From Actinomycetes bacterium (lineage in GTDB: Bacteria; Actinomycetota; Acidimicrobiia; Acidimicrobiales; Acidimicrobiaceae): DNA of 6,284 nucleotides. Position 1 is the stretch's first letter. Every line of letters begins with the position of its first letter. The DNA is taken from positions 1 to 6,284 of the forward strand of contig JAKAPB010000123.1 of assembly GCA_021823045.1 (NCBI GenBank), written 5' to 3'. A program made the translations under genes and the position numbers. Shown here in pieces: positions 1-5,296 of this stretch. The notes under the pieces were generated by a model that was given only the letters and a program-made list of their open reading frames with translations, searched no databases and was not told the DNA's origin.

Positions 1-332
1 GCGAGAACTTTCTGCTCATCAATACCCTTTGGAAGTGGCAGCTGAACAATATAAGCGTCTACTTCCGGGTTGGAATTAAACTCATTTACCTTCGCAAGAA
101 CGTCTTCGGTAGTGGCGCTCGATGGAAGGTTGCCATGGACAGAGCCAATTCCAACCTCGCCACAATCCTTATGCTTCATCTCTACGTATCTCGCACTGGC
201 GGAGTCGTCTCCAACGAGAATAGTCCCGAGACCGACCCCTTTGTTCATTCCCCTAAGTTCAGCAACCGCACCCGCGATCCTGTCTCTAATACTTTTTGCG
301 ACGGCTTCCCCATCTAGTATCTGCGCTGTCAT
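1..332 (-). CDS. folD: FolD, bifunctional methylenetetrahydrofolate dehydrogenase/methenyltetrahydrofolate cyclohydrolase (partial: N-terminal 110 residues)
   Basis: Cytoplasmic enzyme that oxidises 5,10-methylene-THF with NAD(P)+ and hydrolyses the product to 10-formyl-THF. Only the N-terminal 110 codons are visible; the frame is open at the left edge. The protein begins MTAQILDGEAVAKSI, aligning with the E. coli FolD start (MAAKIIDGKTIAQQV). The Y-x3-K catalytic motif is present as Y49-V-E-M-K53 and is followed by H-K-D-C-G-E-V-G-I, a variant I associate with actinobacterial FolD. The substrate-site V-Q-L-P-L-P motif is at 96-101, followed by K-G-I-D. The ATG at 332-330 is preceded by AAGGGA about 5 nt upstream. 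The NAD(P)-binding Rossmann domain lies outside the window. The gene follows purH by 51 nt with no terminator seen, so co-transcription is likely. That fits its job, because PurN and PurH consume the 10-formyl-THF it makes. Identification is secure. Confidence 0.95.
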   Translation of the reverse strand, partial: MTAQILDGEAVAKSIRDRIAGAVAELRGMNKGVGLGTILVGDDSASARYVEMKHKDCGEVGIGSVHGNLPSSATTEDVLAKVNEFNSNPEVDAYIVQLPLPKGIDEQKVL

Positions 333-383
333 CTAATCCCTTTGTTCTTCTCTTCTTGGCGCTTTTCTAGGCCGTCTTCGAAA

Positions 384-1898
384 CTAGTGCCTAAAGTGCC
401 TTCGTCCGGTGTGGAAAAGAGTGATACCTAGGCTTTTAGCCGCTTCGATAATCTCATTGTCCTTTATCGACCCACTCGGCGCAACCACCGCACGCACTCC
501 GGAGGCGGCAAGGGTCTCAAGACCGTCAGGAAAGGGAAAAAATGCGTCTGACGCGGCTGAAGCACCAACAGCTGATGCCCCCGCCTTGCCCACTGCTATT
601 CGAGCCGAATCAACCCTATTTTGCTGACCAGCACCCACGCCAATCGCCCTCTGGTCGTTCGCAATTACAATCGCATTCGAAGAGGTGCGCGCACATACCT
701 TCCACGCAAGCACAAGGTCGCTCACACAGTTCTCTTCTGGGAAATCTCCCGCAACGAGATCCCATGAAGATACGTCATCCATTAGGTCGTGACCCTGAGC
801 CAGGTAGGCATCACTTATGGAGCGAAGCTGCAGGCCAGAAAGCCTCGACCTGTCTAGCCTGAGCAGCCGGGTGCTCTTGCGCTTTGAAGTGAGAATAGTA
901 ACGGCTTGTGGATCAAAGGCCTCCGCTACAATCAGGTCCGCCTTCGGCTTCTGTACGATAAGTTCGGCGAGGGAAGCGTCAACCTCTCCCGATATGGCAA
1001 CTATTCCCCCAAAAGCCGACAAAGGGTCACAGTCAAAGGCTCGGACATATGCCTCTTCTAGCGTAGGCGCGGTGGCCACCCCGCACGGGTTGGCATGCTT
1101 TACGATGACGCAGCAGTTGTCGGAATCGAGCTCCCAAAGCAACCGCCAGGCAGCGTCTGCGTCAAAGACATTTAGATACGATGGTGAGATTCCGCCGATC
1201 CATTCGGCCCTATCCCAGATTGACGATCCGTCGCTGTATAGCGCCCCCATTTGATGAGGATTCTCTCCATAGCGAAGATCGGTGACCTTCGAAAGGTTGA
1301 CGGATATCCGATTAGAAAAGGGGACCACCGCCTCCGAATCCTTATCCAGTAACTGAGATTCGAACCAAGTCGAAATTGCCCTATCGTATTGAGCGGTAAC
1401 AGTGAAGGCTTTAGACGCTAGCCATCTCCTAGTATCACTTGACACCTCACCAGTTTCGGTTATCTCGCCCAGCACAAGCGAGTAATCGCTTGGATCTACG
1501 ACCGCCGCAACAAAGTGGAAGTTTTTCGCCGCCGCCCTAATCATCGTCGGTCCACCAACATCGATTAGCTCGATCCCGGGTTTGGACGTGAAGGGATACA
1601 GGTTTACAACGACTAGGTCAATTGGCACAACATCGTGCTCAACAAGGTCTTTCAGGTGATCCGGATTGGATCTGTCGGCCAGTATGCCCGCATGTATCTT
1701 AGGGTGAAGTGTCTTGACCCGTCCCGAAAGCATCTCGGTGAAACCAGTCAACACATCAGTCGACGTATGATCTATATTGGCCTGGCTCAAGCGCTGAGAG
1801 GTACCGCCACTGGCTAAGAGTTCGACGCCTGCTTGTCTCAGACCCCGAGCAAAATCCTCGAGACCAGTCTTGTCGTATAGGGAGAGTAGAGCCCGCAA
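384..1898 (-). CDS. purH: PurH, bifunctional AICAR formyltransferase/IMP cyclohydrolase
   Basis: Catalyses the last two steps of IMP synthesis: formylation of AICAR with 10-formyl-THF, then ring closure. Numbering here is for the longest open frame (533 codons from TTG at 1985). The IMP cyclohydrolase domain covers about 30-170, with R-V-K91-T-L-H-P, N-L-Y130-P-F, I-D142-V-G-G and A-A-A-K154-N matching human K66, Y104, D125 and K137. The AICARFT domain follows, with V-I-V-K296-H297-A-N-P-C-G, S-A-F-G-G-I (323-328), S-D-A-F-F-P-F (479-485) and the family C-terminus R-H-F-R-H. I start at TTG 1898-1896 (residue 30), giving 504 residues beginning MRALLSLYDKTG. This matches where the family fold begins, and AGGTGG lies 5 nt upstream. 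GTG 1907 is the next best start. TTG 1985 would add a very basic, non-homologous 29 residues. The Tyr-to-Asp loop is 9 residues shorter than in E. coli or human PurH. It lies downstream of purN and upstream of folD. Confidence 0.95.
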   Translation of the reverse strand: MRALLSLYDKTGLEDFARGLRQAGVELLASGGTSQRLSQANIDHTSTDVLTGFTEMLSGRVKTLHPKIHAGILADRSNPDHLKDLVEHDVVPIDLVVVNLYPFTSKPGIELIDVGGPTMIRAAAKNFHFVAAVVDPSDYSLVLGEITETGEVSSDTRRWLASKAFTVTAQYDRAISTWFESQLLDKDSEAVVPFSNRISVNLSKVTDLRYGENPHQMGALYSDGSSIWDRAEWIGGISPSYLNVFDADAAWRLLWELDSDNCCVIVKHANPCGVATAPTLEEAYVRAFDCDPLSAFGGIVAISGEVDASLAELIVQKPKADLIVAEAFDPQAVTILTSKRKSTRLLRLDRSRLSGLQLRSISDAYLAQGHDLMDDVSSWDLVAGDFPEENCVSDLVLAWKVCARTSSNAIVIANDQRAIGVGAGQQNRVDSARIAVGKAGASAVGASAASDAFFPFPDGLETLAASGVRAVVAPSGSIKDNEIIEAAKSLGITLFHTGRRHFRH

Positions 1899-1938
1899 AT
1901 TTACCACCTGTTTAGTGCGCCTTCGTGACGCAAACAGG
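1896..1938 (-). promoter_or_regulatory. purH ribosome-binding site within a possible hairpin
   Basis: The Shine-Dalgarno-like AGGTGG (1904-1909) sits 5 nt before the preferred TTG start at 1898-1896 and is what decides that start. Its AGG part is the end of a 7-bp inverted repeat, CCTGTTT/AAACAGG (plus-strand copies at 1907-1913 and 1932-1938). Inside it a further 3-bp GCG/CGC stem is possible. If the RNA folds this way the site would be partly hidden. This is a reading of the sequence by eye; no folding energy was computed, and a 7-bp repeat may be chance. Confidence 0.4.
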
Positions 1939-1987
1939 CTAGTTGCACATTTTCGCCTTGAAGTAACCCGACGGAAAATCAGCAAAG

Positions 1988-2551
1988 CTAATCTTCTGAA
2001 ATATCTCCCATAAACTTCAATATGGCCCTCGGGTAGAGAACTCGCTCGACTGACTTTATCCTCTCGTGCAAAGAGGCCTCAGTATCATCAGGAAATACTG
2101 GCACGGCTTCTTGGGCAATGATTGGCCCCGAATCGACCTCTAATGTCGCCAAGTGAACCGTACACCCAGTTAGCTTCACGCCATATTCCAAGGCCATCTT
2201 GACTGCATGCCAGCCAGGGAAGGATGGGAGTAAAGAAGGGTGCGTATTGAGCACTCTTCCCTTGTAAGTATTGTGGATTGCCTCCGAAAGGATCGTCCCA
2301 AAGCCCGCCATGGCCACAACGTCGATAGAGCGGGATAAGAGCTCGTTTACCAAACTAACCGTGTAGGCGTCCCGATCAAAATCCTCATTCCAGAGGGTTC
2401 TCTCGAGCAGAAGCGCCTCGGTAGCGTTGGCCCGAGCGACCTCCAACGCCCTACAAGGTCGATCCGAGATCACTAGCGACACTTGAACGCCCGACCCATA
2501 TATCGCTTCAAGGATCGTTCCAGAGCCAGATACCAACACCGCAAGTTTCAT
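1988..2551 (-). CDS. purN: PurN, phosphoribosylglycinamide (GAR) formyltransferase, compact form
   Basis: Transfers the formyl group of 10-formyl-THF to GAR, the third step of purine synthesis. The 187-residue protein is one formyltransferase domain. The catalytic triad is present: L-N102-T-H104-P-S-L-L-P and V-D140-S-G-P-I-I, matching E. coli N106, H108 and D144. The V-A-M-A-G-F-G-T-I-L-S segment at 79-89 matches the folate/GAR-site strand V-V-L-A-G-F-M-R-I-L-S of E. coli. The N-terminal phosphate loop reads S-G-S-G-T-I-L, where E. coli has S-G-N-G-S-N-L. It lacks roughly the last 20-25 residues of the 212-residue E. coli enzyme and has a shorter early helix. The start is ATG 2551-2549; the TTG one codon upstream is disfavoured. 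AGGGT lies about 9 nt upstream. It sits 23 nt after a strong hairpin that separates it from sucD, and purH follows on the same strand. Confidence 0.95.
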   Translation of the reverse strand: MKLAVLVSGSGTILEAIYGSGVQVSLVISDRPCRALEVARANATEALLLERTLWNEDFDRDAYTVSLVNELLSRSIDVVAMAGFGTILSEAIHNTYKGRVLNTHPSLLPSFPGWHAVKMALEYGVKLTGCTVHLATLEVDSGPIIAQEAVPVFPDDTEASLHERIKSVERVLYPRAILKFMGDISED

Positions 2552-2574
2552 CAAACAGACACCCTAAGACTGAT

Positions 2575-2603
2575 AAGGATCGGCGGCACAGCCGCCGATC
2601 CTT
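2575..2603 (-). terminator. Strong 13-bp perfect hairpin between sucD and purN, probable sucCD terminator
   Basis: AAGGATCGGCGGC (2575-2587), a 3-nt loop, then its exact reverse complement (2591-2603). The position, 43 nt past the sucD stop and 23 nt before purN, suits a terminator for sucCD. In the minus-strand transcript, however, the hairpin is followed by AUCAGUCUUAGG, a poor U tract. The better T tract (TTGTTGTTTTTC, about 2608-2619) lies on the plus-strand side. So it could be a U-poor actinobacterial-type terminator, a stop for plus-strand (antisense) transcription, a bidirectional element, or a structured leader of purN. The structure itself is certain; the role is inferred. Confidence 0.6.
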
Positions 2604-2646
2604 GAAGTTGTTGTTTTTCTTTGCAATACTTCGCTAGGAACGCTAA

Positions 2647-3531
2647 CTAAAGGCCTTTTACGATGTCGACCATGATTTCGCCGGCTTCTGTAGGATTTCG
2701 AGCCACGTGCACCCCGGCTTCTGCCAAGGCATCCATCTTCGCTTGGGCCGTGCCCATACCTCCCGAGACGATTGCCCCGGCGTGTCCCATCTTTTTGCCA
2801 GGAGGAGCTGTCACCCCCGCGATGTAACTGACAACTGGCTTAGTCACGTTTTCTTTGATAAAAGCTGCTGCCTTTTCCTCGTCAGATCCGCCAATCTCAC
2901 CGAACATAAGTACGGCCTTGGTCTCAGGATCCTGCTCGAAGGCCGCTAAGCAGTCTATAAAGGTGGTTCCGGGGACAGGATCGCCGCCTATGCCAACACA
3001 GGTGGTCTGTCCAACTCCTTTCAAGGAGAGTTCGTTAAGTGCCTGATAGGTAAGCGTCCCGGAGCGAGAAACGATACCGACTGGACCACCAGCTAGCGCT
3101 ATATCTCCAGAAGTAATACCGATATTGCATTTTCCCGGAGAAAGGATTCCTGGGCAGTTAGGCCCTAGAAGCCTAGTCCCCGGATAATTACGGCGTAGAA
3201 CGTTGAAGACCATAGCCTCGTCCTTGGCAGGAATGTACTCGGTAATACAAACGATAAAGCCTATTCCTGCAGCGGCCGCCTCGAGAATCGCCTCTGGGGC
3301 AAACCTCGGAGGAACTACGATAAACGATGCCGTAGCTCCGGTAGCGGCAACTGCGTCTTTGACCGAATCAAATACCGGCACCCCTTCGATATCGGTCCCA
3401 CCCTTGCCTGGAGTTACACCTCCTACCACCTTGGTGCCGTATGCCTTATTCCTAAGTCCGTGGAACCTACCTTGGCTACCTGTTAGGCCTTGGACAATAA
3501 CTTTGGTGTTTTCATCTACAAAGATGCTCAC
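2647..3531 (-). CDS. sucD: SucD, succinyl-CoA ligase alpha subunit
   Basis: Alpha subunit of succinyl-CoA synthetase in the TCA cycle. It binds CoA and carries the histidine phosphorylated during catalysis. The 294 residues are close to the family length (E. coli 289). The CoA-binding loop [10 protein letters not shown] is at 15-24, G-P-N-C125-P-G at 123-128, S-R-S-G-T-L at 155-160, G-E212-I-G-G at 211-215, and the active-site motif M-G-H250-A-G-A-I-V corresponds to E. coli His246. The GTG start at 3531-3529 overlaps the sucC TGA by 4 nt (GTGA), with GAGGGAG about 7 nt upstream, so translation is probably coupled to sucC. An unusually stable hairpin lies 43 nt beyond its stop. Nothing in the protein departs from the family. 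Confidence 0.98.
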   Translation of the reverse strand: MSIFVDENTKVIVQGLTGSQGRFHGLRNKAYGTKVVGGVTPGKGGTDIEGVPVFDSVKDAVAATGATASFIVVPPRFAPEAILEAAAAGIGFIVCITEYIPAKDEAMVFNVLRRNYPGTRLLGPNCPGILSPGKCNIGITSGDIALAGGPVGIVSRSGTLTYQALNELSLKGVGQTTCVGIGGDPVPGTTFIDCLAAFEQDPETKAVLMFGEIGGSDEEKAAAFIKENVTKPVVSYIAGVTAPPGKKMGHAGAIVSGGMGTAQAKMDALAEAGVHVARNPTEAGEIMVDIVKGL

Positions 3532-4682
3532 TTCGAGGCTCCCTCATCTACGATCTCTACCGCCCTCTTGGCAGCTCCTATCATCGTCTTCTCGATTATG
3601 ACTCCCCTAAGATTGGCGTCAGCGAGAATTCTTCGCCCTTCGTCGGCATTAGTACCGTCTAGCCGGATCACAATCGGGCTACGCATCTCGACGTTGGAAA
3701 GTGCATCAACGATTCCCTTTGCCACTTCATCGCAACGGGTTATTCCACCAAAAATATTGACAAGGACAACCTCCACCCTGTCGTCAGTGTTGATAACCTC
3801 GAGAGCCGCCGACATCACGTCCGCTCCGGCGCCACCTCCAAGGTCAAGGAAGTTGGCAGCACTCCCACCCACCTGGTTCACGACGTCTAGCGTCGACATC
3901 GCCAGGCCAGCGCCATTAGCGATAATTCCGACAGAACCATCTAATCCGATATAGTTCAAATGCTTCTCTTTGGCCAGCCGCTCCCGGCCATCAAGTTCTG
4001 AAACTCCCTTGAAGGCTTCCCATTCTGGGTGTCTAAACGCAGCGGCGTCGTCCAGGGTCACCTTGGCGTCAAGTGCGTGAACTTTGCCTTGGGGTGTAAG
4101 TATGAGGGGATTTATCTCCGCCAGATCGGCGTCGCCCAGAGTGTAGCAATTGTACAGCTTCACCAGAACGTCTGCGACACCTTCGAGCGCCTCTTGGTCA
4201 ATTCCAGCTGATTTGGCCAGTTCTAAAGCTTGGTCGTAGCTGATTCCATCGATTGGGTTAATGTGAAGCCGCTTGATCGCCTCCGGGTCAGTAACCGCCA
4301 CCTCTTCGATATCGACGCCCCCCTTTGCCGAAACCATGGCTAGGTGAAGTTTCGCGTTTCTATCCAGCGTAAAGCTGGCATAGTACTCCTTCTTGATGTC
4401 CGAGGCATGCTCGATCCACAAGCGCTTGACCACGTGTCCCTTGATGTCCAATCCCAAGATGAACTCGGCCGCGTCCTTCGCCTCTTGCTCATTGTTCACC
4501 AGCCGGATTCCGCCAGCTTTCCCGCGACCTCCCACCTGAACCTGGGCCTTCACGACGGCGGGAAACCCTGCGGCCTTAGCCTGTTCGATCGCCTCGCCCA
4601 CACTATCCGCTACTCCGCCGGGCGAAGTGGGTATGTCATAGCGGGCAAAGTATTGCTTCCCTTGATACTCGAAGAGATCCAA
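3528..4682 (-). CDS. sucC: SucC, succinyl-CoA ligase (ADP/GDP-forming) beta subunit
   Basis: Beta, nucleotide-binding subunit of succinyl-CoA synthetase, partner of the adjacent SucD. The 384 residues compare with 388 in E. coli. The N-terminal ATP-grasp domain begins [10 protein letters not shown] and contains the nucleotide-binding segment K45[13 protein letters not shown]. The metal-binding segments A-E-I-N191-P and A-L-D205-A-K-V follow. The C-terminal CoA-ligase domain has [11 protein letters not shown] at 256-266 and [10 protein letters not shown] at 309-318. The start must be TTG 4682-4680: an in-frame TAG lies immediately before it and no later candidate preserves the domain. AAAGG lies about 10 nt upstream. 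ATP versus GTP preference cannot be settled from sequence alone; the residue at the position of E. coli Pro20 is Ser here. It overlaps sucD by 4 nt and follows the B12 gene by 67 nt. Confidence 0.98.
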   Translation of the reverse strand: MDLFEYQGKQYFARYDIPTSPGGVADSVGEAIEQAKAAGFPAVVKAQVQVGGRGKAGGIRLVNNEQEAKDAAEFILGLDIKGHVVKRLWIEHASDIKKEYYASFTLDRNAKLHLAMVSAKGGVDIEEVAVTDPEAIKRLHINPIDGISYDQALELAKSAGIDQEALEGVADVLVKLYNCYTLGDADLAEINPLILTPQGKVHALDAKVTLDDAAAFRHPEWEAFKGVSELDGRERLAKEKHLNYIGLDGSVGIIANGAGLAMSTLDVVNQVGGSAANFLDLGGGAGADVMSAALEVINTDDRVEVVLVNIFGGITRCDEVAKGIVDALSNVEMRSPIVIRLDGTNADEGRRILADANLRGVIIEKTMIGAAKRAVEIVDEGASK

Positions 4683-4710
4683 CTATCATCAGCCTTTCAT
4701 CCACAACACT

Positions 4711-4739
4711 AAAAAATTGTCATAAGGCGGCTAGCCGCC
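4711..4739 (-). terminator. GC palindrome followed by a distant U tract between the B12 gene and sucC, possible weak terminator
   Basis: A perfect 14-bp palindrome, GGCGGCTAGCCGCC (4726-4739), lies 10 nt beyond the stop of the B12-binding gene. In the minus-strand RNA it is followed by UUAUGACAA and then UUUUUU (4716-4711). The stem is short (5 bp with a 4-nt loop) and the U tract starts 9 nt after it, so termination is likely to be weak. A palindrome of this kind could instead be a protein-binding operator for sucCD. Confidence 0.45.
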
Positions 4740-4749
4740 AAAATAGTTC

Positions 4750-5163
4750 CTATGAAAGCCTTACTTCCCTCTCATCAAGAGCTTTCTCAAGCCATTCAGA
4801 GATCTGAGGTAGTGGCGCTCCCGGGGTGAAGACCTCGGACACTCCAGCTTCTTTCAATCTAGAAATATCTGCATCGGGGATGATCCCCCCAACGACAACC
4901 AATACATCATTCGCCCCCTGCACTTTTAGCCCCTCGATAATCCGAGGAACGAGTGTCAGGTGGGCACCTGAAAGAAGTGAAAGTCCTAACGCGTCGGCAT
5001 CCTCCTGAACTACCGTCTGCACAACCTGCTCGGCAGTCTGATGGAGGCCGGTATAAATGACCTCAAATCCAGCGTCTCGTAGAGCCCTTGCTATAACTTT
5101 GGCTCCACGATCATGCCCATCTAACCCAGGCTTTGCGACTACTACACGATAACGACGTTCCAC
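4750..5163 (-). CDS. Stand-alone cobalamin-binding small subunit of an acyl-CoA mutase (methylmalonyl-CoA/isobutyryl-CoA mutase type)
   Basis: A 137-residue protein consisting only of the B12-binding Rossmann-like domain. It carries the base-off/His-on signature: G-L-D15-G-H17-D-R-G20, where the histidine replaces the lower ligand of cobalamin, then L-S62-L-L64-S-G and V-V-V-G92-G93-I-I-P. The K-P-G-L-D-G-H-D-R-G-A segment closely matches the C-terminal domain of methylmalonyl-CoA mutases and the small subunits IcmB and HcmB, which are about 136 residues. It carries no catalytic TIM barrel, so it must pair with a large subunit encoded elsewhere. The exact substrate (methylmalonyl-, isobutyryl- or hydroxyisobutyryl-CoA) cannot be told from this domain. 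GTG 5163-5161 is the only in-frame start, with GAGG just 2 nt upstream, too close for a normal site. A short ORF ends 4 nt before it. sucC lies 67 nt downstream, consistent with a route through succinyl-CoA. Confidence 0.9.
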   Translation of the reverse strand: MERRYRVVVAKPGLDGHDRGAKVIARALRDAGFEVIYTGLHQTAEQVVQTVVQEDADALGLSLLSGAHLTLVPRIIEGLKVQGANDVLVVVGGIIPDADISRLKEAGVSEVFTPGAPLPQISEWLEKALDEREVRLS

Positions 5164-5296
5164 GGCCTCAAATACTACCCATCAAATCGGGTTGAGAAAA
5201 AACCCGCCCGCCAAAGTGCATTTTTTGCCCTTCTAAATCTGAAGTCCGACCAGAAACCAACACTAGGTTAACCCCGAACGAAAGCTAAAAAACGGA
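5164..5296 (-). other. Intergenic region between the acyl-CoA synthetase and B12-binding genes
   Basis: At 133 nt this is the longest gap in the window. It contains the possible leader ORF (5168-5221), a 6-bp inverted repeat CGGGTT/AACCCG (5188-5193 and 5201-5206) inside that ORF, and an 8-bp palindrome GGTTAACC (5266-5273). A T6 run in the minus-strand transcript (5292-5287) follows the synthetase stop but has no convincing stem before it. I see no conserved B12-box sequence, so no cobalamin riboswitch is called, and no promoter I would defend. Confidence 0.4.
5168..5221 (-). CDS. Possible 17-codon leader ORF upstream of the B12-binding gene
   Basis: The frame ATG 5221-5219 to TGA 5170-5168 encodes MHFGGRVFSQPDLMGSI. 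It has a good Shine-Dalgarno-like GAAGGG (5228-5233) 6 nt before the ATG, better than that of the gene it precedes. Its stop lies 4 nt before the GTG of the B12-binding gene, and the GAGG overlapping its TGA is too close to serve as an ordinary site for that GTG. That layout would suit termination-reinitiation coupling. It is very short, resembles no leader peptide I know, and could be chance. Confidence 0.3.
   Translation of the reverse strand: MHFGGRVFSQPDLMGSI

Noticed and set aside
70..336. 88-codon plus-strand open frame at the left edge
   Set aside because: Lies antisense to the folD N-terminus, which has clear catalytic motifs.
817..1254. 145-codon plus-strand open frame
   Set aside because: Antisense to purH across conserved AICARFT motifs; no independent support.
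1899..1985. 29-residue N-terminal extension of PurH from TTG 1985
   Set aside because: Very basic and without homology to PurH; a ribosome site and family start match support TTG 1898 instead.
3490..3954. 154-codon plus-strand open frame
   Set aside because: Antisense to sucC/sucD, whose protein motifs are unmistakable; low-complexity Ser/Thr/Pro-rich translation typical of a shadow frame.
4683..4749. Promoter for sucC in the gap after the B12 gene
   Set aside because: A TATGAC hexamer is present but there is no matching -35 at a proper distance, and spacing to the ribosome site leaves little room.
5164..5296. Cobalamin riboswitch upstream of the B12-binding gene
   Set aside because: Region is short and no B12-box-like sequence or multi-stem core was seen; the gene binds B12 but is not a synthesis or transport gene.
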